From contig CAMJFY010000005.1 in assembly GCA_946405105.1 (NCBI GenBank), forward strand, positions 1 to 64,000: 64,000 bases of DNA, written 5' to 3'. The stretch comes from an uncultured Caryophanales bacterium (GTDB lineage Bacteria > Bacillota_I > Bacilli_A > Acholeplasmatales > Anaeroplasmataceae). Positions 35,435-43,995 of this stretch are shown one piece after another; position 1 is the stretch's first letter; each line of letters starts with the position of its first letter. A program made the position numbers and the translations under genes. The notes beneath the pieces were generated by a model. That model worked only from the letters and a program-made list of their open reading frames with translations, had not been told where the DNA came from and did not search any database.

Positions 35435-36292
35435 TTATTCCTCCCAAATTTTTATTCCTTGTCCAACCTCTAAAACCTTTATATCGCAATTATAATTGCT
35501 TAATTTATTTAAAATATTTAAATCCTTTGTAATTAATAACATTGTTGAACCAGAGCCAGATATAGCAAAAGGAATTGAATTTTCACAACAAAGCTTCTTT
35601 AAAGAATCATATTCCTTAATTAGCTTTGATCTATAAGGCTCATGTAGCTTATCATTGAATAAATCTAATAATAAATTAATATCTCCATCCTTAAATGCCT
35701 TAGGAATATTAACAATTCTAGATGTATTGTTGATAATATCAGCATAAGATAATTCTTTTGGTAATACTTCTCTTGCAGCATGTGTTGAAAGCTGATAATT
35801 AGGAATTACAGCAATAAATTTTAAATCCTTATTTACATCATAGATAATTGGATTAAATTTATCATTTGCCTTATAGCTAGCAACAAGCTTTCCATAAATT
35901 GCAGGTGCTACATTATCTGGATGTCCCTCAATCTTTGCGCAAATGTCAAAGCATTCATCCTTAGATAAAGGATTACCTAAAATCTTGTTAGCAGCGAATA
36001 CTCCGGCAACAATTAGGCTAGATGATGAACCTAGTCCTCTTGAAACTGGAATATCACCCTTAAATCCAATTTCAACTGGTATTAATTTTTTATTTAGTAA
36101 TTCAAATACCTTAGCATATGATTCATATACTAAATTATTTTCTTTACATGCGAATTCATCCTCAAAACCAACGAATGAAAAATCATCCTTTTTTTCGAAG
36201 CTAAATTCATTATATAGGCTTAATGCTAAGCCAAGCACATCAAAGCCAACACAAACATTAGCTGATGTAGCTTCTACTCTTATTCGAAACAT
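35435..36292 (-). CDS. thrB: Homoserine kinase
   Basis: GHMP kinase that phosphorylates L-homoserine for threonine synthesis. It has 285 residues, with the ATP-binding motif PVSRGLGSSSSLIVAG (around residues 83-98), the N-terminal ATSANVCVGFDVLGLAL, and the C-terminal glycine-rich AISGSGSTML. It overlaps thrC by 13 bases, so the two are translationally coupled. The start at 36292 has no strong ribosome-binding site of its own, in keeping with coupling. Confidence 0.96.
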   Translation of the reverse strand: MFRIRVEATSANVCVGFDVLGLALSLYNEFSFEKKDDFSFVGFEDEFACKENNLVYESYAKVFELLNKKLIPVEIGFKGDIPVSRGLGSSSSLIVAGVFAANKILGNPLSKDECFDICAKIEGHPDNVAPAIYGKLVASYKANDKFNPIIYDVNKDLKFIAVIPNYQLSTHAAREVLPKELSYADIINNTSRIVNIPKAFKDGDINLLLDLFNDKLHEPYRSKLIKEYDSLKKLCCENSIPFAISGSGSTMLLITKDLNILNKLSNYNCDIKVLEVGQGIKIWEE

Positions 36293-37695
36293 TTTATCAC
36301 ATCCAAAACATATTTCTCTGAATCTTCTAAGCTAACTACTGTTCTATTTACCTTTGGATAATTTAATACCTTTGGAATTTCTAAGCTAAATTTCTTACTT
36401 AATACATTAATTGCTTCCATCGCATCATTTTCTTCTACACCGAAGGCAGATAATACTGCTTGTGGGAATTTATAAGGAGATGCTGTTGAAACAACTACTG
36501 TTGGGTTGTTATCATTAGTTTCCTTTACATATTCTTTATATGCATTGTAGGCAACTGCTGTATGTGGGTCAATAACATATTTATATTGATCATATACATT
36601 TTTAATTACCTCTAATGTCTTTTCTTCATTTGTAGAATATGCATAGAAATAATTGAATGGGTTCTTGAAATCATATTCTCCATTCTTAGATAGCTTTTCC
36701 ATTAATTCTTTAGTCTTAGCCTCACTATTAGTTCCATAATATAGGAATCTTTCTAGGTTAGATGAAATTAAAATATCCATTGAAGGTGAATTTGTTTTAA
36801 AGAATGGTCTCTTCTTATCATATTTTCCATTTAAGAAGAAATCAGTTAATACACTATTTTTATTTGATGCACAAATTAGGTTGTTAATTGGTAATCCTAA
36901 TGATTTTGCATAGAATCCTGCAAAGATATTGCCAAAGTTACCAGTTGGAACATCAAAATTAATCTTATCTCCATCCTTGATGATATTATTCTTAACTAAA
37001 TAAATATAGCTATAGAAATAATAAACAATTTGTGGTGCTAATCTAGCAATATTAATTGAGTTAGCACTAGATAAAGATAATTCCTTATGTTCACTAAAGA
37101 ATTTCTTTACGAAATTTTGGCAATCATCAAAATTACCTTGTAAAGCTAATACCTTAGCGTTCTTGTTAATAAATGAGCACATTTGTGCCTCTTGAACTGG
37201 AGATACTCCTCCATTAGGGTATAAAACAATAATTGAGATACCATCAATTGCTGAAAAGCCATTTAGGGCTGCACCACCAGTATCACCTGATGTTGCTGTT
37301 AAGATAGTAATATTTTTATTGTATCCTAGCTTTTGCTTAGATAACTTCATTAATCTTGGTAATACAACTAATGCTAAATCCTTGAACGCTAATGTAGGTC
37401 CATGGAATAATTCTAAGAAATATGAATTATCACACTTCTTTAAATTAACTACCTCTTTTATATCAAAAGATGAATATGCATCATCTATTTCTCTTTTTAC
37501 ATCATCATAGCTAAATTCTGGGAAAAATGCATTTAGAATTTTAGCTGCCATTGTTTGATAATCATCATTCATTAAATCCTTATAATTAATGCTTGGTAAT
37601 TGATCAATTACATATAATCCACCATCATCAGCTAAACCATTTAAAATAGCCTCAGGTGAAGAAACTAATTTATTTCCTCTAGTACTATGAAACAT
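36280..37695 (-). CDS. thrC: Threonine synthase
   Basis: PLP enzyme that converts O-phosphohomoserine to threonine. The 471-residue length and the N-terminal FHSTRG, then LFHGPTLAFKDLAL with the PLP lysine, mark the long form of threonine synthase. The phosphate-binding TATSGDTGGAALNGF and FDVPTGNFGNIFAG are also present. AGGAGG precedes the start, and a consensus-like promoter lies 33 bases upstream. It is the first gene of the thr operon. The leader is too short for a T-box or peptide attenuator. Confidence 0.97.
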   Translation of the reverse strand: MFHSTRGNKLVSSPEAILNGLADDGGLYVIDQLPSINYKDLMNDDYQTMAAKILNAFFPEFSYDDVKREIDDAYSSFDIKEVVNLKKCDNSYFLELFHGPTLAFKDLALVVLPRLMKLSKQKLGYNKNITILTATSGDTGGAALNGFSAIDGISIIVLYPNGGVSPVQEAQMCSFINKNAKVLALQGNFDDCQNFVKKFFSEHKELSLSSANSINIARLAPQIVYYFYSYIYLVKNNIIKDGDKINFDVPTGNFGNIFAGFYAKSLGLPINNLICASNKNSVLTDFFLNGKYDKKRPFFKTNSPSMDILISSNLERFLYYGTNSEAKTKELMEKLSKNGEYDFKNPFNYFYAYSTNEEKTLEVIKNVYDQYKYVIDPHTAVAYNAYKEYVKETNDNNPTVVVSTASPYKFPQAVLSAFGVEENDAMEAINVLSKKFSLEIPKVLNYPKVNRTVVSLEDSEKYVLDVIKCFE

Positions 37696-37727
37696 AATAA
37701 TTACCTCCTAAAAAATAAATTAATGTT

Positions 37728-37756
37728 ATTATATTATGTTTTCGATTTTAATACAA
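37728..37756 (-). promoter_or_regulatory. Promoter of the thr operon
   Basis: Minus strand: -35 TTGTAT, 17-base spacer, -10 TATAAT. Confidence 0.7.
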
Positions 37757-37805
37757 GTGTTTTTTAGTTAAAAACAAAATTAATTCTTTATATTATAAAT
37801 ATAAA

Positions 37806-37830
37806 AAATAGTGGCGATTTGCCACTATTT
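37806..37830 (-). terminator. Terminator after the 37830 lipoprotein
   Basis: Ten-base stem AAATAGTGGC/GCCACTATTT with a five-base loop, followed by TTTTTT on the minus strand. Confidence 0.9.
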
Positions 37831-38360
37831 TACTTAACTGGATAATATTCAATAACGTATTCTAATACTGCAATAATACTGATTTCTTCATCAATCTTGA
37901 ACTTCTTAACTTCATCTGAATCCTTCTTGCTAGTATTGAATTCAACCTTACCTTTTTCAAATAAAACACATTGAACGCTTGCGTCCATATCAGAAATATC
38001 AACTTTAATCTTTTCTTTGATTTCTTTCATTTTTGATTGTGTCTTTAATTTTGTTGTTGTAAGGAAATAAACTTTACCTTCATAATTCTTTACATCTGCA
38101 GTATATTGCATTGCTGAAACATCTTTAACAGATTGACTATCATTTGATGAACCAAAGAATACAGCGAATGATTCTTCCTTGTTTCCAAGCTTTGATTCAA
38201 TCTCATCAACAGTAATCGTTTCAAACATATTATCTTTTTCAATGTTAGCTCCAGCCTTATTCCATTCAGAATAGAATGACTTTTTACTACAAGATGATAA
38301 AGATAATGTACCTACTATTATTAAGATAAACGCAGATAAATATGCGACAATTTTCTTCAT
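37830..38360 (-). CDS. Lipoprotein with thioredoxin-like pattern but no CxxC
   Basis: 176 residues. The signal peptide ends in lipobox LSSC (Cys about residue 24). The mature domain has a strand ESFAVFFGSSNDSQSVKDVSA, then KVYFLTTTK, then VQCVLFEKGKVEF, in the order expected of a thioredoxin-fold protein. The active-site position carries SSNDSQS in place of WCxxC. One Cys remains, in VQCVLF. A redox role is therefore unlikely; binding or structural roles are possible. AGGAGG precedes the start, the promoter is at 38389-38417 and a strong terminator follows. It is a single-gene unit. Confidence 0.72.
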   Translation of the reverse strand: MKKIVAYLSAFILIIVGTLSLSSCSKKSFYSEWNKAGANIEKDNMFETITVDEIESKLGNKEESFAVFFGSSNDSQSVKDVSAMQYTADVKNYEGKVYFLTTTKLKTQSKMKEIKEKIKVDISDMDASVQCVLFEKGKVEFNTSKKDSDEVKKFKIDEEISIIAVLEYVIEYYPVK

Positions 38361-38388
38361 ATAAATCCTCCTAAAAAAGACAATATAA

Positions 38389-38417
38389 ATTATATACGAA
38401 TATCGTTATTTTTTCAA
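38389..38417 (-). promoter_or_regulatory. Promoter of the thioredoxin-like lipoprotein gene
   Basis: Minus strand: -35 TTGAAA, 17-base spacer, -10 TATAAT. Confidence 0.75.
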
Positions 38418-38419
38418 GA

Positions 38420-40378
38420 TTAATCTTCTTTTGGGATTAAATATTCTCCCCTATAATTTGAAAAAGCATTATCAGGATATTTTTCATATTTTTTACCCAC
38501 ACTAAATTTTTCTGCCTTATAGAACCACATTGAATTTAAATCCCAACAAATAATCTCATCTATTCCATCATTATCAATATCAAATACCTCTTGGCATAAT
38601 ATTGGATGGCCATCATCAGGAAATTCTACTACTGTATCTAGGTCATAATCGATTAGACCTCCGTCCATTCCTGCATGAGTTAAGGCAAAAACATGATATC
38701 CATCATAATTAATTGGTGCTAATACTGCCCCAACGCTTTCCATTTCCATTATTTTATGTAGCTCACCCTTAGAATCATAGCTACCAACAATTCCAAAGCT
38801 TCCCCAGAATGCTGAAGCTATAATTGATAAATCCTTTGTGTTTGGATTATATGGGGCAACTGATATTCTTTGAGCATGACCTATTTCATTATGCTTAAAG
38901 ATAGTTCCATCATTATTAATGATATTTAATCCTTCATTTCCAGATGCTAAAACAAATTTATAGCCATCTTCTTCATTTAGCTTTGCATAAATGATTTCAT
39001 CTGTATGATCACTATCCATTGGTAAATCAAATATAATATTACCATTTGAATCAACTAAATCATATCCAACAAACATTTCATCCTTACCATCATTATTATA
39101 ATCAAATATATAAGGGAAATGTCCTGTATTCTTATTATGATATCTCCACATTAGCTCCATATCTTTGTTATAAGCCCAAACATTTTGATATCTATCCTTA
39201 ATGATAAAATCACCTTTATATCCTAATCCCTCAAAATCAGCAACTCTAATTGCGTCAACATTTAATCTATAGAAAGGCTCATCTTTAACTAATGGATCTC
39301 CTTTAATTATTGGAGTTGGCATACTCTTAATTAGCTTTGCGGTAAGCAAATCAATTATCCTAACCTCAAAATCCATTGAATAAATAACTTCTAGCTTTCC
39401 ATCATTATTTATATCAGCAATTTGGAAAGGTAGATCACAAGATATTAATGTATTATCAGGATTATTACATGGTTTTCCAATTGTCCATAAAACATCACCA
39501 TTATAATTAAATGCTGTTAAAGATGATATTCTTGCGAATGAATCTCTAACATATCTTTTTTGATGCTGTGCTAGGATAAATATTGGTCCATTTTCTGTCA
39601 TTGCTATTCTTAGCTGTCTTCCAGAACCAAAATCTTTTAAATCTATTTTGTTAATACATTTTAATTTAGGTAAGAATTTCTTCTTATTTTCTAATGCTTT
39701 ATCTAATATCTTTTGTTCCTTTAAATGCTCTTTATATTCAAAATCAGTCATATATACCTTAACATTTGAATATCTAGCTAGACATTTAGAAACTAAAGCT
39801 ATTTTAGATGGTATTACAAATTTAATTTTAGCTTTAATAATTACTTTATTATCTAGATAAACATATAATGAATCTCCAACAGAAATCTTAAAATTATATG
39901 TTTTTAAATCAGAAATTTCCATATCATATTTTTCAATGATTTCTATATCCTCATTATCTCTTTTAAATACGGCAACACCATTTTCGTTTATACCAATACC
40001 ATAATATTTTCTTGATGTAATATAAGATACGGCAACACCGGCATAATGCTCATTTATTTCAAATAATCTAATTGAAAAATCTAATCCATATGTTGTATAT
40101 AGCTTTTCTTTATTAGCTAGAGTAGCATATACATTTTTAAACGCACCACTTCCAGCTCCACCTCTATTTTGTTCCATATAATATCCATTCTCATCATATG
40201 TAACAAGCCAGCTTCCATCCATAGTTCTCCATTGATGAATATCAATTGGGTCATACCAATTTCCAAAATATCCATCATGAACAATATGGTGGTATTCACC
40301 TAAGGCAGTATGAAATTTATCATATGGTAATTCACCGATAGGAAACCTATCGAATGATTCATCAATTAAATATTTCAT
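38420..40378 (-). CDS. Cytoplasmic FG-GAP/VCBS-repeat beta-propeller protein, unknown function
   Basis: 652 residues, started at ATG 40378 because GGAG lies seven bases upstream; TTG 40381 is also in frame. There is no signal peptide or membrane segment. The first 210 residues look like a concanavalin-type beta-sandwich. Residues about 240-640 form repeated blades, three with calcium-loop motifs of FG-GAP type: ADINNDGKLEV, FDYNNDGKDEM and FDIDNDGIDEI. This layout recalls rhamnogalacturonan lyases of family PL11 and other sugar-binding propellers, but I cannot identify catalytic residues. It is the last gene of the WYL regulator-HAD-propeller operon and overlaps the HAD gene. A role in handling plant-derived glycans is possible, given the hexuronate operon nearby. 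Confidence 0.65.
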   Translation of the reverse strand: MKYLIDESFDRFPIGELPYDKFHTALGEYHHIVHDGYFGNWYDPIDIHQWRTMDGSWLVTYDENGYYMEQNRGGAGSGAFKNVYATLANKEKLYTTYGLDFSIRLFEINEHYAGVAVSYITSRKYYGIGINENGVAVFKRDNEDIEIIEKYDMEISDLKTYNFKISVGDSLYVYLDNKVIIKAKIKFVIPSKIALVSKCLARYSNVKVYMTDFEYKEHLKEQKILDKALENKKKFLPKLKCINKIDLKDFGSGRQLRIAMTENGPIFILAQHQKRYVRDSFARISSLTAFNYNGDVLWTIGKPCNNPDNTLISCDLPFQIADINNDGKLEVIYSMDFEVRIIDLLTAKLIKSMPTPIIKGDPLVKDEPFYRLNVDAIRVADFEGLGYKGDFIIKDRYQNVWAYNKDMELMWRYHNKNTGHFPYIFDYNNDGKDEMFVGYDLVDSNGNIIFDLPMDSDHTDEIIYAKLNEEDGYKFVLASGNEGLNIINNDGTIFKHNEIGHAQRISVAPYNPNTKDLSIIASAFWGSFGIVGSYDSKGELHKIMEMESVGAVLAPINYDGYHVFALTHAGMDGGLIDYDLDTVVEFPDDGHPILCQEVFDIDNDGIDEIICWDLNSMWFYKAEKFSVGKKYEKYPDNAFSNYRGEYLIPKED

Positions 40379-41009
40379 CAAAGTTCTCCTTTAACTCGTT
40401 TAAATCCTTCAAAATGGTCGTATTTGCGGCTTTTAGCACATTATGGGATTGATGACCGGATTCAACTAAAATACAGTTAATTCCTACCGCTTTCGCAACC
40501 TCATAGTCATGAAGCGTATCCCCAATAAATATTGCCTCTTGCTTATCAATATTAGAGCTATCAATAAATTCCATAGCTACATCTTCTTTTGAATTTGCAT
40601 AAATAGTTTTAATGCCTATTATCTTATCAAAATGTCTAGTTAAATTAAAATATCTACATTGCTCATCTAAAATGCTTTGTTTAGATGCTGATAAAATATA
40701 TAAATTAATTCCTTCTGATTTTAAGAAATCTAAGGTATCAATAATTCCATCATATAGCTTACATTTTTTATATTCAATTACGTATTCATCCATAAATTTC
40801 TTTGCTAAAGATTCAAAAGGCTCAATATTAAAATCTATTCCTGCATCTACATAATAATCTTTTACAGGAAATTTAAATATTTCTTTATATTTTTTAATAT
40901 CTACTAATTCCTTATTTTGATCCTTTAACATTCTATTTAATAGATCAAGACATAGGTCAACATCATCTAATAATGTTCCATTAAAATCAATAAAAACATG
41001 TTTAATCAT
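40362..41009 (-). CDS. HAD superfamily hydrolase, phosphoglycolate phosphatase-like
   Basis: 215 residues from ATG 41009. Motif I is DFNGTLLDD, with Asn where most phosphatases of the family have Asp. Motif II is YILSASK, and motif IV is IFIGDTLHDYEVAKAVG. A helical cap lies between motifs I and II, so it is of subclass I. The substrate is unknown. The start overlaps the end of the WYL regulator gene by eight bases, and its end overlaps the propeller gene by 17 bases, so the three are tightly coupled. Confidence 0.85.
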   Translation of the reverse strand: MIKHVFIDFNGTLLDDVDLCLDLLNRMLKDQNKELVDIKKYKEIFKFPVKDYYVDAGIDFNIEPFESLAKKFMDEYVIEYKKCKLYDGIIDTLDFLKSEGINLYILSASKQSILDEQCRYFNLTRHFDKIIGIKTIYANSKEDVAMEFIDSSNIDKQEAIFIGDTLHDYEVAKAVGINCILVESGHQSHNVLKAANTTILKDLNELKENFDEIFN

Positions 41010-41940
41010 ATAATTCAATCATCTTCAACAATTCGTTTGAAACTTCTTCCTTTAGCCAATCTGGGGCTAATACCTTACAATTAGATTTAAATGATAATAC
41101 AAATGAAACAATCATATCCTTATTTTGCATATCACATGATAATTTAATATGATTATCATCAATTATTTCTAATTCTTGGTTTTTACCATATACTCTTTCT
41201 TCTATATAAACATTTAGATTAGAGAATTCTAATTCAACATGATAATATTCTCCATTCTTCTTCATTCCGAATTCATCTAAATATTCATTCTCATCAAATT
41301 CCATTTTTGTAAAATGGCTTTTCTTTTTATAAATAGATTCCATTCTATTTAATTTAAAATAAGAAAAATCATTTACATCCTCATCATATGCTAAAACAAA
41401 CCACCCAGAATTATAATTAAAAAGCTTATATGGATGGATAGTATGTCTTTTAACAATATTTTTAGAATTCTTATAATGCATATCGCATTTATATTGATCC
41501 TCAATAGCATCAGCTACTGTTTGATATCTATCCATTAATTCCTTCTTAGGAATTGAAAGTGGGAATTTATCATAAATAACCTCAGGTGATAAATCATCCT
41601 TGTAATTAACTGATGATAAAAACTTAGAAACTGCGTTATTATATTCATTAATAGATTCAAAATTATTATCCTTTAAAAAGTCAGCAGAATCCTTTAATGC
41701 GTTAATTTCTTCATCTGTTAAAGAGGTTGCAGGAAGTGTAGAACGATTTAAAATTCTATAGCCACCAGTAAGTCCTCTTTTAGATTCAACAAAATAACCA
41801 GCTTCTTCAATTTCTTGGACATATTCACGTATGTTTCTTTTGTTTGTTTCTAGCATTTCAGCTAATTCATCTGTAGATATAAAATCTTTTTTTGCGGTTA
41901 ATATTTGAATTAGCTTTATCGAAGCAGAAGTTTTTCCCAT
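41002..41940 (-). CDS. WYL-domain transcriptional regulator
   Basis: 312 residues from ATG 41940, which has GGGTG five bases upstream; longer in-frame starts have no such site. The N-terminal winged helix-turn-helix is SIKLIQILTAKKDFISTDELAEML followed by NKRNIREYVQEIEEAGYFVES (DeoR-like). The C-terminal half has the WYL pattern, HPYKLFNYNSGWFVLAYDED, then a WCX-type C-terminal extension. WYL proteins bind ligands, often nucleotides or sugars, and control adjacent genes. It heads the operon with the HAD and propeller genes. A perfect inverted repeat just upstream of its promoter is a candidate autoregulatory site. Confidence 0.88.
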   Translation of the reverse strand: MGKTSASIKLIQILTAKKDFISTDELAEMLETNKRNIREYVQEIEEAGYFVESKRGLTGGYRILNRSTLPATSLTDEEINALKDSADFLKDNNFESINEYNNAVSKFLSSVNYKDDLSPEVIYDKFPLSIPKKELMDRYQTVADAIEDQYKCDMHYKNSKNIVKRHTIHPYKLFNYNSGWFVLAYDEDVNDFSYFKLNRMESIYKKKSHFTKMEFDENEYLDEFGMKKNGEYYHVELEFSNLNVYIEERVYGKNQELEIIDDNHIKLSCDMQNKDMIVSFVLSFKSNCKVLAPDWLKEEVSNELLKMIELYD

Positions 41941-41962
41941 CGTAACACCCCACACATTTTTT

Positions 41963-41991
41963 ATTTTAACATTTATTTTAAAGTGTTTCAA
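41963..41991 (-). promoter_or_regulatory. Promoter of the WYL-HAD-propeller operon
   Basis: Minus strand: -35 TTGAAA, 17-base spacer, -10 TAAAAT. Confidence 0.75.
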
Positions 41992-41996
41992 TAATG

Positions 41997-42019
41997 ATAT
42001 GTTATATGAAATAACATAT
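41997..42019. promoter_or_regulatory. 23-base inverted repeat, candidate operator
   Basis: Perfect nine-base arms ATATGTTAT/ATAACATAT around a five-base spacer, ending six bases upstream of the -35 of the WYL gene. Confidence 0.5.
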
Positions 42020-42030
42020 AAAAAGAAAAA

Positions 42031-42055
42031 AATAAACGGGAAATTTCCGTTTATT
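42031..42055 (-). terminator. Terminator after the 42051 gene
   Basis: Nine-base stem AATAAACGG/CCGTTTATT with a seven-base loop, followed by TTTTTTTC on the minus strand. It overlaps the stop codon. Confidence 0.88.
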
Positions 42056-43361
42056 CTTCTACCTTATTTTCTTCATTTGAGTCTGTTTTTGGAGTCTCAA
42101 TTTCTTCTGTCTTTTCTTCCTTAACCTCAGTTGGCTTAGCATTAATTACTGTACCAGATTGGTTATAATTAAATTTAGCCTTTTGTTGTTCATTTGGTTC
42201 AACATTTTGTACCTTTGGTCTAATAGGAGTTCTTCTATCATTTCTAAAGATGAAATTTCTTAATTGTTGGAAATGGAATAATAGAATATAAATAACAGCG
42301 ATTACTAATAATACTAATGCCTCAATACCAATTGTTCTCCATACAGCTTTAGCAATTACTGTATTTGTAATAATATCTGATTCAGATTTAGAAATCTTAA
42401 TATTTGAATCATAACCATTATTAGCTTTTACATCATCGATGAATTTTAAAACATCATTATTGAATTTTTCATTCTTCTCAGCAAATACATCCTTTGAATT
42501 ATATTCAGCAACATAATTATCTATAACATATTTCTTATTATTAATCTTATATGAATCATAATATGGAATATAATCGTTATAAATCTTTTCAACTACGCCA
42601 GCTTCCTTTGAACCATCGTTTTCTAATTTGAAGAATGATTCTTCAAAATCAAATCCGAAATCGAAATCTGAGCTAAATACATCCTTATTTGAGCTATCTG
42701 TAATATTAAATCCAATTACATTTCCACCAGTTTCGTTTTCAACTGCTTCAATTGTGTTTGAATTAATAGTGAAATTATAGAATCCATATTTTGTTTGATC
42801 TGATACGAAATCTCTCTTACGATTTAATTCATAATCATATACTGATTCAGATACTTCGTATGTCTTAGTTGTATTAACTGTTGCCGAAATAGTGAAATAA
42901 TATTTGTAAGTAATATTCTTTCCTTCATCATCTAGCTTATCAGTAATAAACTTAATTCCTGTATCATTGATATATTGACCCTTAACATTTCTTGTTGTTG
43001 TAGTAAAGTTAGAATTGAAAATAAAGAATGAATATGATTTTAAGAATTTATGATAATAATGAGTTTGAACCTTACCATCATTTTCTACTTCATATGTAAC
43101 TGTCTTCTCAACATATGATGGGTTAACGATTAAATCAATTTCATCATCATTGTCAACTACTACTGGCTTTTCACAATATATACCTGCATACATTGATAAA
43201 ATTTCATTATAATTCTTCTCTTTTAATGCAGTATTTGTTAAGTTAATGATATGATCTCCCTTAGCAGTATTAAATAATACTATTGAAGAGAAAAACATAA
43301 TAATTAATGCAAAAGCCAAATATATTACTTTTATAATTAATCTACCTGTTTTATCTTTCAT
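42051..43361 (-). CDS. Two-helix membrane protein with large extracytoplasmic domain, unknown function
   Basis: 436 residues from ATG 43361, with GGAAGG upstream. One membrane segment lies near residues 9-30 and a second near 335-357. Between them is a 300-residue Tyr/Asn/Lys-rich domain predicted outside the cell. The cytoplasmic C-terminal tail has a basic stretch RNDRRTPIRPK and then a Glu/Lys/Thr-rich low-complexity end. No known family is recognised. It is a single-gene unit; its start is divergent from tRNA-His. Confidence 0.7.
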   Translation of the reverse strand: MKDKTGRLIIKVIYLAFALIIMFFSSIVLFNTAKGDHIINLTNTALKEKNYNEILSMYAGIYCEKPVVVDNDDEIDLIVNPSYVEKTVTYEVENDGKVQTHYYHKFLKSYSFFIFNSNFTTTTRNVKGQYINDTGIKFITDKLDDEGKNITYKYYFTISATVNTTKTYEVSESVYDYELNRKRDFVSDQTKYGFYNFTINSNTIEAVENETGGNVIGFNITDSSNKDVFSSDFDFGFDFEESFFKLENDGSKEAGVVEKIYNDYIPYYDSYKINNKKYVIDNYVAEYNSKDVFAEKNEKFNNDVLKFIDDVKANNGYDSNIKISKSESDIITNTVIAKAVWRTIGIEALVLLVIAVIYILLFHFQQLRNFIFRNDRRTPIRPKVQNVEPNEQQKAKFNYNQSGTVINAKPTEVKEEKTEEIETPKTDSNEENKVEE

Positions 43362-43435
43362 AATAGTTTCCTTCCAAATAAAAAATACTAACAAACTAAT
43401 TGTATCATTTTTTGCTTAAAATTCAACCTTTTCAC

Positions 43436-43463
43436 TTTACAAATAAGAAAAAAAGTGTATAAT
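43436..43463 (+). promoter_or_regulatory. Promoter of tRNA-His
   Basis: -35 TTTACA, 16-base spacer, -10 TATAAT, 23 bases before the tRNA. Confidence 0.75.
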
Positions 43464-43485
43464 ACTAATTGCATCTATTACATAT

Positions 43486-43562
43486 GGCGCATATGGTGAA
43501 GTGGTTAACACGGCGGATTGTGGCTCCGTTATGCGCAGGTTCGATCCCTGTTATGCGCCCCA
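43486..43562 (+). tRNA. tRNA-His (anticodon GTG)
   Basis: Full cloverleaf: acceptor stem GCGCATA/TATGCGC preceded by an encoded G at position -1 opposite C73, which is the histidine identity feature. The anticodon loop TTGTGGC has GTG at 43520-43522, and the T loop is TTCGATC. The CCA end is encoded (43560-43562). Confidence 0.97.
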
Positions 43563-43575
43563 GCTTATGAAAAAT

Positions 43576-43600
43576 GCCTTGATGAGAATCAAGGCTTTTT
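43576..43600 (+). terminator. Terminator after tRNA-His
   Basis: Eight-base stem GCCTTGAT/ATCAAGGC with a GAGA tetraloop, then TTTTT. Confidence 0.92.
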
Positions 43601-43639
43601 ATTTTATATAAATATATAAATGTCGGATAAAAAGAAAAA

Positions 43640-43736
43640 AGTTCCTTAATCATAAGGAACAAGAAAAAGAAATGAAAATTTTGAAAGCATGGATAAACCA
43701 TATATTCTTAAAAATTGCGTTCGCTTTCCTTAACGC
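43640..43736 (-). ncRNA. Candidate small RNA opposite to the tRNAs
   Basis: The 313-base stretch between the two tRNA genes has no gene. On the minus strand it has a promoter-like pair (-35 TTGATT 43765-43770, 16-base spacer, -10 TAAAAT 43743-43748). A hairpin TGCGTT/AACGCA (43716-43737) follows at the predicted 5' end. About 75 bases further comes an intrinsic terminator, GTTCCTTA/TAAGGAAC with loop ATCA and T6 on the minus strand (43641-43660). Together these predict a transcript of about 95 bases without a convincing reading frame. I recognise no known RNA family. Confidence 0.35.
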
Positions 43737-43829
43737 ACTTATATTTTAATCTATTTTTATAGATAATCAAGTATGATAGCGTTAACAATATTTTATGAAA
43801 ACATTTACAACTATTTCACTTATTTTTTC

Positions 43830-43858
43830 TTGATTAAAAACCACACTTGTGATATACT
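43830..43858 (+). promoter_or_regulatory. Promoter of tRNA-Trp
   Basis: -35 TTGATT, 17-base spacer, -10 TATACT with an upstream TG, 17 bases before the tRNA. Confidence 0.75.
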
Positions 43859-43875
43859 TACACTTGTTAGGTCAT

Positions 43876-43950
43876 AGGGGCATATTGTCAATGGTAGCAA
43901 GCCGGTCTCCAAAACCGTTAGTGAGGGTTCGAATCCTTCTGCCCCTGCCA
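43876..43950 (+). tRNA. tRNA-Trp (anticodon CCA)
   Basis: Acceptor stem AGGGGCA/TGCCCCT, anticodon loop CTCCAAA with CCA at 43909-43911, T arm with TTCGAAT, discriminator G, and encoded CCA end. The CCA anticodon reads only TGG, in keeping with TGA being a stop codon here. Confidence 0.97.
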
Positions 43951-43964
43951 TTTAAAGAAAAATA

Positions 43965-43988
43965 AAGCTAAGTCAATCGACTTAGCTT
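43965..43988. terminator. Terminator after tRNA-Trp, also serving the 43996 lipoprotein
   Basis: Ten-base stem AAGCTAAGTC/GACTTAGCTT with loop AATC, followed by CTTTTTTTTT on the plus strand and a T-rich run on the minus strand. Confidence 0.92.
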
Positions 43989-43995
43989 CTTTTTT

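Noticed and set aside
37696-37800. Threonine attenuator or riboswitch before thrC
   Set aside because: The promoter is only about 30 bases from the start codon; there is no space for leader structures.
43465-43701. 78-codon minus-strand reading frame
   Set aside because: It runs through tRNA-His and its terminator and the minus-strand terminator at 43641-43660; no ribosome-binding site and no family.
43876-43950. Mollicute code 4 (TGA as Trp)
   Set aside because: Low GC suggested it, but TGA ends sufD, walJ and the HD-GYP gene, Trp codons are TGG, and the tRNA-Trp anticodon is CCA.
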